From the NCBI GenBank assembly GCA_013376985.1, contig JACABB010000016.1, positions 1 through 64,000 of the forward strand: a DNA stretch of 64,000 bases. Direction: 5' to 3'. Positions 54,699 through 63,933 of this stretch are shown here, in pieces. This DNA is from Bacteroidales bacterium. GTDB taxonomy: Bacteria > Bacteroidota > Bacteroidia > Bacteroidales > Tenuifilaceae. Under the pieces are notes generated by a model, which saw only the letters and a program-made list of their open reading frames with translations, ran no database searches and was not told where the DNA came from. Made by a program: the position numbers and the translations under genes. Position 1 is the stretch's first letter, and every line of letters starts with the position of its first letter.

Positions 54699-56597
54699 AT
54701 GAGCGAGCAGATTAAACACGAGTGCGGAATTGCATTGATAAGGTTACTTAAACCGCTTGAGTACTATCAGGTAAAATACGGATCTTGGAGGTATGGGCTG
54801 CAAAAGCTTTATCTCTTGATGGAAAAGCAGCACAATCGGGGGCAGGATGGCGCAGGATTAGCAAGTGTTAAGTTTGATGTTGAACCCGGACAACGATATA
54901 TCGATAGGGAACGCTCTAACTCGCAAACATCTATTCGCGATGTTTTTGATGCTGTAAACAAAACGTTTAAAAAATATGAATCAAAACCCGATTTAATTGA
55001 CGATCCTGCTTGGGCAAAACAAAATCTACCTTTTGCTGCGGAACTGTATCTTGGACATCTTAGGTATGGAACATTTGGCAATCATAGCATAGATTACGTT
55101 CATCCCGTGATGAGGGAGAACAATTGGAAATCCAGAACGCTTGTTCTTGCTGGTAACTTCAACATGACCAATGTTGATGAGCTTTTTACAAAGTTGGTTA
55201 ACCTTGGGCAACACCCAAAGGATTACTCCGATACCGTTACTGTCCTTGAAAAGATTGGACATTTTCTTGACGAGGAGAATCAACAACTTTTCAGGCAGTA
55301 TAAAAACGAAGGCCTCTCAAATAAGGAAATTAGCAAACTGATATCAGACCATATCAGCATAAAAAAGACATTACAGGACTCAACTAAAGATTTTGACGGT
55401 GGCTACGCCATTGCTGGTTTACTAGGGCATGGCGATGCTTTTGTTCTCCGCGATCCATGGGGCATTCGTCCTGCTTACTATTTTGTTAATGATGAGATTG
55501 TTGTAGTTGCATCGGAACGACCTGTTATTCAAACCGTTTTGAATATCTCGGTTGATGACGTGAATGAAGTAAAACCTGGGCATGCTCTCATAATTAAGCG
55601 AGATGGCACAATCAGCCATGATGAGATTAGGGTTCCTCAAACCCGAAAATCATGTTCATTCGAGCGAATTTACTTCTCAAGGGGAACTGATAAGAGTATA
55701 TATTTAGAAAGGAAGAAATTGGGGGAGTTATTAGCTTTAAAAAGTTTAGAGGCTGTTGATTTTGATTATCGAAATACAGTTTTTTCGTTTATTCCAAATA
55801 CTGCGGAAACAGCATTTTATGGGATGGTTAAAGGGGTTGATGACTATCTAAAGATGGAGAAAAAGAGGTTGATCCTTGAGAAAGGCAAATCTATTACAGA
55901 GGATGAGTTGGACGAAATTATCTCCATGCGTCCACGGGTTGAGAAGGTTGCCGTTAAGGATATTAAGCTACGAACTTTTATTTCGCAGGATAGCGGACGC
56001 AACGATTTGGTAGGACATGTGTATGATGTAACCTACGGAATTGTCCGTAATGATGTTGATAATCTTGTGGTTATTGATGATTCAATTGTAAGGGGAACCA
56101 CCCTAAGAGAGAGTATTCTTAAGATTCTTGATCGTTTACATCCAAGGATGATAGTGGTTGTATCATCTTCGCCACAAATTCGCTACCCCGATTGCTATGG
56201 CATTGATATGGCTAAACTCGGAGATTTTGTTGCATTTAGGGCTGCAATTGAACTTTTAAAGGAAACGGGGCATGAAGGAATAATCAACACGGTATATAAA
56301 AACTGTAAAGCGCAACAAAATCTACCAAAGGAGGTGATTATTAACTATGTAAAGGATATCTATAGACCATTTACCGACGAGCAAATTTCCGATAAAATAG
56401 CTCAAATCTTAACCCCTAAAGGGATGAATGCTCAAGTAAAAATAGTGTTTCAAACAATTGAAAATCTTCATATTGCATGTCCAAATGATTTGGGCGATTG
56501 GTATTTTACAGGAAACTACCCAACGCCAGGCGGCAATAGGGTGGTAAACACCTCATTTATCAACTATATCGAAGGGAGAAACCAAAGGGCTTACTGA
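54699..56597 (+). CDS. enlarged amidophosphoribosyltransferase-like glutamine amidotransferase
   Basis: A 632-residue class II glutamine amidotransferase of the PurF family, about 150 residues longer than normal PurF. The catalytic Cys9 follows an eight-residue leader (MSEQIKHE), as in forms that are cleaved. Insertions (about 45-100 and 165-225) expand the glutaminase domain. GHLRYGTFG, GPYCF-equivalent regions and the PRPP loop VVIDDSIVRGTTLRES are present. I recall the same long form in other Bacteroidota, where it coexists with a standard PurF. It may be the PurF of the pathway or a paralogue with another acceptor. Confidence 0.8.
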   Translation: MSEQIKHECGIALIRLLKPLEYYQVKYGSWRYGLQKLYLLMEKQHNRGQDGAGLASVKFDVEPGQRYIDRERSNSQTSIRDVFDAVNKTFKKYESKPDLIDDPAWAKQNLPFAAELYLGHLRYGTFGNHSIDYVHPVMRENNWKSRTLVLAGNFNMTNVDELFTKLVNLGQHPKDYSDTVTVLEKIGHFLDEENQQLFRQYKNEGLSNKEISKLISDHISIKKTLQDSTKDFDGGYAIAGLLGHGDAFVLRDPWGIRPAYYFVNDEIVVVASERPVIQTVLNISVDDVNEVKPGHALIIKRDGTISHDEIRVPQTRKSCSFERIYFSRGTDKSIYLERKKLGELLALKSLEAVDFDYRNTVFSFIPNTAETAFYGMVKGVDDYLKMEKKRLILEKGKSITEDELDEIISMRPRVEKVAVKDIKLRTFISQDSGRNDLVGHVYDVTYGIVRNDVDNLVVIDDSIVRGTTLRESILKILDRLHPRMIVVVSSSPQIRYPDCYGIDMAKLGDFVAFRAAIELLKETGHEGIINTVYKNCKAQQNLPKEVIINYVKDIYRPFTDEQISDKIAQILTPKGMNAQVKIVFQTIENLHIACPNDLGDWYFTGNYPTPGGNRVVNTSFINYIEGRNQRAY

Positions 56598-57583
56598 TCC
56601 TTTTTTCGGAGTTTTGATTCGTGTTTAATGAACTTTCGAAGTTCATATTTTTCCTTGATATTCTTGAAGAAGCTAGCGATATGCCTTTCTACTTTATGAT
56701 CATAGATATCGGAAATGGTAATCATAATTCCTGTCTCCTCAACATCACCAAAGAAAGGATTAATCACTGTTCCAAACACCTTCATTGAGGGGCTGATATT
56801 CATATATGAGTTAATCAGCGGCGGAATTTTCTCACCTAAATGACGGATTTCGTGGGAGAGTATCTTATAATCATCCTTGTATGAACCGCCATTAAATATT
56901 TTTGCAAGTTTCTCCCTATCCATTTCAACAACCATAGGGTAGATAGGTGTTATTAAGCCCTCTGTATCGCTAAAATACTTTTCGAAGAAGTATAGCAGTA
57001 AATTACGAGCTTCGAGGTTGTAGTTACGGTACATTGTAACCTTCCCAAAGAAATATTTAATATGTGGGTTTATAACAATCAATGCACCTAAACCATCCCA
57101 TAGGTTATCCAAAGCGTATATGCCCTTGCCAAGCCTATAAATGGACTGGTATTTTGGTTGAACGAATGAGCGACCCAACTCAATCATATGGGGCATATAT
57201 TCTGCTATAAACTTATCGGAGAAATTAAAAAGATGCTTTGTTGATAGGTTTATCTCCTCCCCTTTAGATGGATCAACGCTATGAAAACGGTAGCCACCAA
57301 CTATTTCCTTCTCTTTTGGATCCCAAACAATAAGCTGCTTGTAACAGTTTGAGCAAGTATCATACTCATCAATATCAACGCTTAGCCCAGTACCACCTCC
57401 GGCAGAACGGAAAGTTAATTCCCTGAGTCTGCCAACCTCTTTCATAAGATATGGCGAATCAGCCGCTGAAAAAATGTATAGATCGTTATCTGCGTTGTTG
57501 GTGTGGCGAACGAACTTATTGGGTGTAAGTTCTTTTTCCAACAATTTTTTATCTACATGCTCAATAATCTGTTCCATGAACAA
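56591..57583 (-). CDS. glsB: GNAT N-acyltransferase, GlsB-like (glycine lipid synthesis)
   Basis: A 330-residue protein of the OlsB/hemolysin-type GNAT group: LRELTFRSAGGGTG, IVWDPKEKEIVGGYRFH, and ELGRSFVQPKYQ near the middle. The neighbouring PlsC-type gene makes this the two-gene set described in Bacteroides as glsB/glsA. There GlsB N-acylates glycine with a 3-hydroxy fatty acid and GlsA adds the second acyl chain. The product would be cytoplasmic glycine lipid precursors. The stop overlaps the end of the convergent purF-like gene by seven bases. Confidence 0.8.
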   Translation of the reverse strand: MFMEQIIEHVDKKLLEKELTPNKFVRHTNNADNDLYIFSAADSPYLMKEVGRLRELTFRSAGGGTGLSVDIDEYDTCSNCYKQLIVWDPKEKEIVGGYRFHSVDPSKGEEINLSTKHLFNFSDKFIAEYMPHMIELGRSFVQPKYQSIYRLGKGIYALDNLWDGLGALIVINPHIKYFFGKVTMYRNYNLEARNLLLYFFEKYFSDTEGLITPIYPMVVEMDREKLAKIFNGGSYKDDYKILSHEIRHLGEKIPPLINSYMNISPSMKVFGTVINPFFGDVEETGIMITISDIYDHKVERHIASFFKNIKEKYELRKFIKHESKLRKKDQ

Positions 57584-57636
57584 AATTTTGCCAAAAGTAA
57601 CACATATTAACGCTTATTGTTTTCTATTAACAATTT

Positions 57637-58530
57637 TTATGTGTTTTGAGCCATCTCATAAACGGTATATTTCACCCAATTAGCCCATCCTTGAGGGGGG
57701 AGCGAGTTATCAAAATATTTATACGAAATAGGCTTTCCAATTTTTACTACAATGCTTTTTCCTTTTTGTCGAAACATCTCATCTACAAGATAGATCATTT
57801 CAATATTCGCTTTGATACCAAAGAAAGCCCTTATTTTGGCTAGATTGTAAAAGAAGTTAGAGTTTTGACCGCTGAAATAAATGGGTACAATATCGCGTTG
57901 ATGCCTTAGTGCTTTCGTGATAAAACTCTTTTTCCATTCTAAGTCCTCAATTGCGCCTTTCTGTTTGCGCGAGCAGAGACCCGCAGGGAAATATAGAATT
58001 TGAGAATCAGAAGCATAAGCCTGTTCAAGTATACGGGCATTTTCCGATGATTGTGAACCGTGTTTATTAACAGGAATAAAAACGCTGTGAAGCTGCTTTA
58101 AATGCATTAGCAGGTCATTCACAGGAAATTTCACCTCCGGATATTCCTGACCCAGAAGATGTATTAGAATCATACCGTCCAGTCCACCAAGGGGATGGTT
58201 TGAGGCGAATAGGTATCGACCATCTTGGCTAATGTTTTCGATCCCTTCAACCCGATAGGTAACATCCATAAGTTTTAGCACAGCATCAATGAACTCAACG
58301 CCCTTTTTTTCTCCATGCTGAGAGAGAATTTCATTGATTTCCTCTTCATGGATAATGCGTTTTAGGTAATGAATAATAAAGTGAGGTAGGAGTTTAAGCA
58401 GGCGAGGGCTTTTACCTGCGATTACCTTCTCTATATCTATAAATTTCTCTTTTTCTTGCACTGGTTCACTATTTATTACAAGTAAAGTTAAAAAATAAAA
58501 ATTGACTAATGGGATATAAATCAAAATCAC
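57637..58530 (-). CDS. glsA: lysophospholipid acyltransferase family protein, GlsA-like
   Basis: A 297-residue membrane-associated O-acyltransferase. The PlsC motif is visible as FASNHPLGGLDGM (H-x4-D variant, typical of the GlsA group), with LYFPAGLCSRKQKG as the second block. It lies 53 bases upstream of glsB on the same strand. The start is uncertain: the frame begins with a GTG at 58530 and an internal GTG follows at about residue 24 (before QEKEKFIDIEKV). The later one may be the true start. Confidence 0.78.
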   Translation of the reverse strand: MILIYIPLVNFYFLTLLVINSEPVQEKEKFIDIEKVIAGKSPRLLKLLPHFIIHYLKRIIHEEEINEILSQHGEKKGVEFIDAVLKLMDVTYRVEGIENISQDGRYLFASNHPLGGLDGMILIHLLGQEYPEVKFPVNDLLMHLKQLHSVFIPVNKHGSQSSENARILEQAYASDSQILYFPAGLCSRKQKGAIEDLEWKKSFITKALRHQRDIVPIYFSGQNSNFFYNLAKIRAFFGIKANIEMIYLVDEMFRQKGKSIVVKIGKPISYKYFDNSLPPQGWANWVKYTVYEMAQNT

Positions 58531-58816
58531 AAGATTTTTTGCACATAAATTTGTGATATAGCTTGATTTTTTGATTCGTAATGATGAGAGTTTTTAAAAT
58601 TAGTAGAAAATTGAAACTTCGTTTTGAAATCCACCAAAGCCTCTGTTCATCATATTTTGCATGATTAACCCAAAGATTCTGATCGTGAGATTGAATTTAT
58701 TCTATTTAAAAGTGAGATATTTTTTTGCATCAAGTAGGGGTACTCTATTTTTCTGTTGTCATAATTGAAAAGTGAGAAAATACACTTTGAATAAAAAAAA
58801 TATAAATCAATAAAAA
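58531..58816. other. divergent intergenic region, nothing recognised
   Basis: About 290 AT-rich bases between glsA and the repeat-protein gene. A weak hairpin (AAATCACAAGATTTTTTGC area) is the only structure noticed; no clear promoter box match. Confidence 0.45.
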
Positions 58817-60085
58817 ATGAAGACGAAAATTAAAATCTTATTAGCAGTATCAATTGTGTTGACAATGAAATTTGCAAAAGCACAGGAGGCTGAGAAGTCA
58901 GAGACCAGAAAATTTCAGCTAACATTTGTTACTCCGCTTGGTACGAATGGCGTTGAATCGGGCAATAAAACAAATAAATTGTCCATAAACATTATTGCTG
59001 GTTACAATGGAGGACTAAAGGGTGCAGAGTTTGGAGGTCTTGCTAATATTCTAAAGGGCAGCATGAATGGAGTACAACTAGCAGGATATGCCAATATAGA
59101 TCTTGAAAAGAGTAAAGGCTTCCAAGGCGCAGGAATTCTTAACTTCAATCATAAAAGGTTTGAGGGTGTCCAAATTTCGGGTTATGCAAATGTAATTCTC
59201 TCAAATTCTAGGGCTTTTCAAGGAGCAGGATTTGCTAACGTTGTAAAAGGTAATTTAAAGGGTACTCAATTTGGCTGCTTTGCTAATGTGGTAACCGATT
59301 CTCTTGATGGATTTCAGGGAGCAGGGTTCGCCAACTATTCTAAAAGCAGCACCTATGGGCAAGTGAGCGGTTTTGCCAACTTTAATATTAGCGATATTAA
59401 AGGAGTACAAATTACAGGATTTGGAAATATCAATACGGGCAATCTGAAAGGTGTTCAAATTGCAGGATTTACGAATATTAATACTAACTCATTGCATGGC
59501 ACTCAAATATCAGGTTTTTTTAACTACACAAGGAAGCTTAAAGGCCTTCAACTAGGCGTATTTAACTATGTTGATACCCTTGAAAAAGGTGCCTCAATTG
59601 GTGTTATCAGCTTTGTTAGGAATGGATATCATACCTTTGAAATTAGCGGCAATGAATCGATGTACGGAGTGTTAAGCTATAGAACTGGTACAAGAAGTTT
59701 TTACAATATTCTTGCAATAGGAGCATCTCCACGAAACAATAAAATTTACTGGGGTTGGGGTTATGGGATTGGTACAATAATTCCTGTTAAAGGCCGTGTT
59801 GATTTAAATTTTGAAGCAACCTGCTTTCAAGTTAATGAGGATAAATGGCAAACTGATAGATTAAATTTACATAATAGAATTAATGCCCTGGTATCTGTTA
59901 AACTTACCGATAATCTGACTGTATTTGGAGGTCCATCATGGAACGTGCTTGTGTCGGATATTACCGATAGTCAAGGGAATATTATTGAATCGGCATATGC
60001 CCCTTGGCATACATTTAATAAAACATATAATAACAATACAAATGTAAAAATGTATCCAGGGTTTAGTGCTGGAATAAGATTTTAG
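58817..60085 (+). CDS. exported LA_2272-type surface repeat protein
   Basis: A 422-residue secreted protein (signal ending KFAKAQ). Residues about 55-260 consist of roughly ten repeats of about 20-22 residues with alternating forms GVQ(I/L)(S/A)GYAN and FQGAGFAN, for example GVQISGYANV and FQGAGFANVV. The regular Gly/Asn and hydrophobic spacing suggests a beta-solenoid. The C-terminal 150 residues look like outer-membrane beta-barrel or closing strands, ending in F like many outer-membrane proteins (PGFSAGIRF). The family is known as LA_2272 surface repeat-containing; the function is unknown. Confidence 0.77.
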   Translation: MKTKIKILLAVSIVLTMKFAKAQEAEKSETRKFQLTFVTPLGTNGVESGNKTNKLSINIIAGYNGGLKGAEFGGLANILKGSMNGVQLAGYANIDLEKSKGFQGAGILNFNHKRFEGVQISGYANVILSNSRAFQGAGFANVVKGNLKGTQFGCFANVVTDSLDGFQGAGFANYSKSSTYGQVSGFANFNISDIKGVQITGFGNINTGNLKGVQIAGFTNINTNSLHGTQISGFFNYTRKLKGLQLGVFNYVDTLEKGASIGVISFVRNGYHTFEISGNESMYGVLSYRTGTRSFYNILAIGASPRNNKIYWGWGYGIGTIIPVKGRVDLNFEATCFQVNEDKWQTDRLNLHNRINALVSVKLTDNLTVFGGPSWNVLVSDITDSQGNIIESAYAPWHTFNKTYNNNTNVKMYPGFSAGIRF

Positions 60086-60107
60086 TAAATCAATTGAAAA
60101 AGGTAGG

Positions 60108-60191
60108 ATGATGGGGATTAGAATGATTGTTTTAATCCTTATCATCCTTTATTATGGCTATAAAATAGTAGTTAAATTTTGTGTAAAATAA
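60108..60191 (+). CDS. possible 27-residue single-helix membrane peptide
   Basis: A short frame starting ATG ATG at 60108 encodes MMGIRMIVLILIILYYGYKIVV and ends in FCVK. It is one hydrophobic helix with a positively charged tail. It lies 22 bases after the repeat protein. Support is only composition and position, so it may not be a gene. Confidence 0.25.
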   Translation: MMGIRMIVLILIILYYGYKIVVKFCVK

Positions 60192-60199
60192 GCGAGCGA

Positions 60200-60577
60200 T
60201 TAATTTTTTGAACGTTCAACTCTAAACGCAAAATACTTTGTATTTCCACGCCAAGGGAAGGTCATGTAGCGTTTAAAGTAATGTAGATTTATCCTTTCGC
60301 CAGTTAATGCAACAGCTTCCAGATCTTTTATCACCTCTTTCTCATTGCTTTCAACAGAAAAATCAAATGTTTCTGAAATTGGACTTGTTGCCTTTAATGC
60401 ACCGAATGATTCAATACCAAGCTTCCCCTCATATGTTTTAAAGATTACTCCCTTTTGGCTTACACGTAGTATTTTTCCTGCCATTACCCCTTCCTCGTAC
60501 TTACCCCAGTAGGTAAAAATACAAACTCCCAAAAAGACGATAAAAGCAAGAATAATAATTCGTTTGATTATTTTCAT
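60200..60577 (-). CDS. small membrane-anchored protein, family not certain
   Basis: A 125-residue protein with one N-terminal membrane helix (IIKRIIILAFIVFLGVCIFTYW) and a soluble beta-rich domain: GKILRVSQKGVIFKTYEGKLGIESFG, then VALTGERINLHYFKRYMTFPWRGNTKYFAFRVE. Similar Bacteroidota proteins are often mislabelled '6-phosphogluconate dehydrogenase' in databases, but no dehydrogenase fold is visible. No function assigned. Confidence 0.7.
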   Translation of the reverse strand: MKIIKRIIILAFIVFLGVCIFTYWGKYEEGVMAGKILRVSQKGVIFKTYEGKLGIESFGALKATSPISETFDFSVESNEKEVIKDLEAVALTGERINLHYFKRYMTFPWRGNTKYFAFRVERSKN

Positions 60578-60669
60578 ATTCAGCGGGCTAAAATGTTTTC
60601 AAAGGTAATAAATTTGGTGGTTTGGCATTGTCTCTTTCCGCAAGGAAAGCACAAAGACAACTTAAGGCA

Positions 60670-61029
60670 CTATTTTACCAACCGTTTTTTAGCCTCATCC
60701 ACAGAACTCACAAAAACTACCCTTCCATAATTATTACTTTCGAAAATAAAATCCTTTAGGCTCTCGCTTTTATATTTTTTAAAATCACCAACCAAAGCAA
60801 GGCGTACGCTATAGGTTAAAAATTTTTGAAGAATATCGCCTGCTATGCCTGTCTTTAAATCAAAGAAATCTGGGATTATATTTTTCTCACGTATAATGAT
60901 TCTGGTTGATCCTTGATAGGTACAATTACCCATTATATCCAAAGCATCTTGGGTACTATTTATAATAATATTCTCCGAAATTATTTCAGCAATACTTACT
61001 TCGTTGATTTGGCTAATTTCTATTTTCAT
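60670..61029 (-). CDS. DUF4180 family protein
   Basis: A 119-residue soluble protein matching DUF4180 by its N-terminal ALDIMGNCTYQGSTRIIIREKNIIPDFFDLKTGIAGDILQKFL and the ending RVVFVSSVDEAKKRL. The fold resembles an anti-sigma-factor antagonist/STAS-like domain (inference). It is in a single-gene unit. Confidence 0.8.
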   Translation of the reverse strand: MKIEISQINEVSIAEIISENIIINSTQDALDIMGNCTYQGSTRIIIREKNIIPDFFDLKTGIAGDILQKFLTYSVRLALVGDFKKYKSESLKDFIFESNNYGRVVFVSSVDEAKKRLVK

Positions 61030-61133
61030 AATTCATATGCCCCAAATTAAAATTTGAAACTTTTGCAAGTTGCATCAAGCCAAATAATTTTATACATGTT
61101 GAATATTGGTGATTTTTTCAGCGTCAGTTTTCT

Positions 61134-61385
61134 CTAATCGATTTTATTACTTTTTTTACGAATCAATTTCCAGATAAAGAAAATAATTACTGGAGAAATA
61201 ATGTAAAAAGCAAATTCCGTAAAATCATATACTTTTATATTGATGTTTTCGAATGGCCAAAAATCCGCAGAATCTCCTGTATCCCAGTAAATAAATAGTA
61301 TGAGCAACTGCAATAGAAACCACACTAAATAAAAGATAATAAAACCTTTATTATCATCGGTAAGTTGATTGAATTTTTTTCCCAT
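61134..61385 (-). CDS. small two-helix membrane protein, unknown
   Basis: An 83-residue protein with membrane helices at about 14-34 and 55-76 joined by a tryptophan/aspartate-rich loop (WDTGDSADFWPFENINIK), and a Lys/Arg C-terminus. No family recognised; the amphipathic pattern and normal codon use suggest a real gene. Confidence 0.6.
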   Translation of the reverse strand: MGKKFNQLTDDNKGFIIFYLVWFLLQLLILFIYWDTGDSADFWPFENINIKVYDFTEFAFYIISPVIIFFIWKLIRKKSNKID

Positions 61386-61687
61386 GTTATGATGTGTTTT
61401 ATGTGGCTCTAAATTATGACTTTTTTAAATAACATGATATTTTTTAAAATATTTTTTCCCTTTGTTTGGGTTAGAACCAAAAGTGACCTCTAATTTATTT
61501 AAGCCCCATTGGGATGTGATAAATGCTAAGATTCATTATTTTAAATTTTATTTTATCGGACAACAACGTTATAAAAAACGAAAAAGCAATTACACTTGTG
61601 ATTCCTGTTTAAATTTTTCCAGTATTTATGCTTGGGTCGAAGGTTGGATTTTAGAGTCAAATACCCTTCTTTTCTAAAAAAGATGGT
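61386..61687. other. AT-rich intergenic region, nothing recognised
   Basis: About 300 bases between the small membrane protein and the hydrolase. A TTG-started frame (61462-61677) is present but looks accidental. No RNA or repeat structure was found beyond T-runs. Confidence 0.5.
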
Positions 61688-62725
61688 CTATCTATGAAGT
61701 TCAATAAATTTATTAACCTCGTTACAGAACAAGGCTTCATCTTGAAACATCATGGAATGTCCGCTAATGGGAGATATTATCATTTTTTTGTCGGTTGTAT
61801 TTATGCGATTCAAAATATCATCACCTAACTCTTTGGGGCAAACAAAATCATACTTTCCGAAGAGAAGTAACGTTGGGGTAGTTACTTTGTAAAGTGAGGT
61901 TGAAAATTGAGTTACTGCAAGTTGTTCATTAATGCTTGCATTCAGGGAATAAATATAATTGAATAGCATAGATGTGATAGGCCAACTATCATTTACTGCC
62001 ATCGTTTCAAAATCTGAAGCGCTAAGTTGTCTCACCTCGTTAAAATAAGTTTCAGCATCAGAGGCAAAGGATTCCAATTGTTTTGATTCCTGTAATGTAA
62101 AATTACCCGTATGTGAGTTGCAATACGAAATAATTGCATTCCAATTATCGGTATTATTGTTTAATGCAACCTGCTGTTGTCCTACGGATAGCAACATTTG
62201 CCTTGTTAGTGTATCATTTAGTGGGTAGTTATGACTTCCGTCTACAACAATCCAACCCTTAACCATAGCTTGATAATTATCGGTTGTCATAAACGATGTG
62301 ACCAAAAGACCACCAAAGCTATGCCCTAGTATAAAAATGCTTGAATTTTGACCATACCGATATTTAATAACCTGAATCACTTTCTTTAGATCCTCAGTCA
62401 TCTGGGGCAGATTTAACCCGCTACCATTCGAATTCCCCTGCGAGGCCCCCGCATTCCTTTGATCCCAATAAACTACAGCATATTTATTTTCGATGTTGTA
62501 GTTAATGTAATCGGTATTATAAAAATAGGAGCTTGCGCCTGGGCCACCATGAACAAAAATAAGAAACGTGCGGCTTAATGTATTCCCTTCAACCAGCACT
62601 CGCATCGATTCTCCATTATTATCCAAGTAGAAGGTTTCGGAGACATTTGTTCCAATTGTTATCTTTTCCTTTTGGCATGAATCAAAAAGAAGAATAGCTA
62701 ATACAACAATTAGGATACGCTTCAT
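61688..62725 (-). CDS. alpha/beta-hydrolase lipoprotein (prolyl-aminopeptidase-like)
   Basis: A 345-residue lipoprotein (lipobox LLFDSC). The alpha/beta-hydrolase elements are visible: oxyanion loop HGGPGASS, the WDQRNAGAS segment, nucleophile elbow ILGHSFGG, acid residue in FGKYDFVCP and His in ISGHSMMF. The HGGPG plus WDQR pattern is that of the proline iminopeptidase group. It overlaps the gene upstream by four bases (ATGA), so they are one operon. Confidence 0.85.
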   Translation of the reverse strand: MKRILIVVLAILLFDSCQKEKITIGTNVSETFYLDNNGESMRVLVEGNTLSRTFLIFVHGGPGASSYFYNTDYINYNIENKYAVVYWDQRNAGASQGNSNGSGLNLPQMTEDLKKVIQVIKYRYGQNSSIFILGHSFGGLLVTSFMTTDNYQAMVKGWIVVDGSHNYPLNDTLTRQMLLSVGQQQVALNNNTDNWNAIISYCNSHTGNFTLQESKQLESFASDAETYFNEVRQLSASDFETMAVNDSWPITSMLFNYIYSLNASINEQLAVTQFSTSLYKVTTPTLLLFGKYDFVCPKELGDDILNRINTTDKKMIISPISGHSMMFQDEALFCNEVNKFIELHR

Positions 62726-63378
62726 CTATCTATTTTTTTTGATTTAACCTTTAATGGAAGAAAATTTACGGGTTTGTAAATTAACCCTATTTCCAAAGTT
62801 GGCCTCATATAAATTGTGCTGTTATATGGGACCATAGTGATTATATTAAACTTTGAAAAGAGGATAAATGGCAGCGATTTAGCTATAGAAAAATCGTAGC
62901 CAATTCCGCCTCCAACCGATAGTAAAGCGTAGTAGTAACCAGCAAACCTTTCAATGGTAACATTCCCATTGTTATCCACCTTATAGGTAGTTCCGCCTAG
63001 GAACGTTCGACTCAAACCTATTTCGGGCGAAAATTCAGCTAAGAACCCAGTTGGTTTTGCTCTTCTCATTGTCCATCCAGCTGTAAAATAAACATTATCG
63101 TGGAAGTTTGGATGATGATACCATGATACATTCCCCGTAATGTACTTCTCTTTAACAAAACTTTTTACCCACCCCGATTTTTTATGTATCGATACGGCTG
63201 TAGTTCGTATTGGAAACTCAATCCCAACCCTAGCACCCGGATAGATTAGCGAGCTGTTATACGATACCTTAAGATTTGATGATTTTTTCTCAAACCTCAC
63301 AGAGTCCGCTGTTTGTGAAGAGCAGATAGAGTATTGGACGAACAGGATAATAACCAGTATGAATCTGGGGTAATTCAT
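62722..63378 (-). CDS. exported outer-membrane beta-barrel-like protein
   Basis: A 218-residue secreted protein (signal ending SICSSQ) with short alternating strands of a small beta-barrel: GARVGIEFPIRTTAV, NVYFTAGWTMRRAKP and GYYYALLSVGGGIGYDF. It ends TLEIGLIYKPVNFLPLKVK. No family recognised. It is the first gene of the operon with the hydrolase (overlapping ATGA at 62722-62725). Confidence 0.7.
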   Translation of the reverse strand: MNYPRFILVIILFVQYSICSSQTADSVRFEKKSSNLKVSYNSSLIYPGARVGIEFPIRTTAVSIHKKSGWVKSFVKEKYITGNVSWYHHPNFHDNVYFTAGWTMRRAKPTGFLAEFSPEIGLSRTFLGGTTYKVDNNGNVTIERFAGYYYALLSVGGGIGYDFSIAKSLPFILFSKFNIITMVPYNSTIYMRPTLEIGLIYKPVNFLPLKVKSKKIDR

Positions 63379-63662
63379 ATTAAAATTTAGGGTGGAAATT
63401 TAATCATTCATTGGGGTTAAAGGATTAGATTTCAGCGTATATTTTATAAACATACCGAATATCCAATTAGTTGCAAGTTAATTTGATTGTAGAATGGTCT
63501 TTTCTCCAACCTCATTTAGAAATTTTGATAAGATATTGTTGATTTAAGATTATTAAAACGCTAGCAGAACCTTGTTAAGTTAAACGTCAGTAGTAAAACC
63601 GCTAGATGAACAGCTTTGATTTAGTCACCCCTAATAAAAATTTACAACCAATCACCAAAATT

Positions 63663-63677
63663 ATCACATTCTGCGAT
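63663..63677. repeat. short palindrome, degenerate copy
   Basis: ATCACATTCTGCGAT, 13 of 15 bases identical to the ATCGCATTTTGCGAT palindrome, preceded by TT as in the other copies. Confidence 0.4.
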
Positions 63678-63777
63678 TATTGCATCACAAAGCAGCATTA
63701 ATCTTACATCGTTAAATTCAAAAAAAAATCATCTAGTAGCCCAACCTAAACAGCTATTACAAGGTGGTGGTAAAATT

Positions 63778-63792
63778 ATCGCATTTTGCGAT
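63778..63792. repeat. short palindrome, copy 2
   Basis: ATCGCATTTTGCGAT, identical to 53069-53083 and preceded by AAAATT. It shares a wider context word (cagct, then aaaatt) with the degenerate copy 115 bases upstream. Confidence 0.6.
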
Positions 63793-63933
63793 AGTTTGAA
63801 TAGAAACCTTAGAAAGGAGCTGTCCAAAAAATCTACCTAACCTCATTTTACTCTCAGTATTTCTCCATTTGACTCTGCCAGATGGGGTGTTTAAGATTTA
63901 AGCCATTCTCATTTTTATTATTGTCCATAGAAA

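Noticed and set aside
54533-54715. 60-residue frame between the SPOR and purF-like genes
   Set aside because: No recognisable motif, and it overlaps the purF-like start; the small size and composition do not separate it from chance.
61462-61677. 71-residue frame with TTG start in the AT-rich gap
   Set aside because: Weak start, no domain, and it lies in degenerate sequence.
63817-63830. GGAGCTGTCCAAAA as an IS end
   Set aside because: Only one end-like word, and no transposase or matching inverted end in the window.
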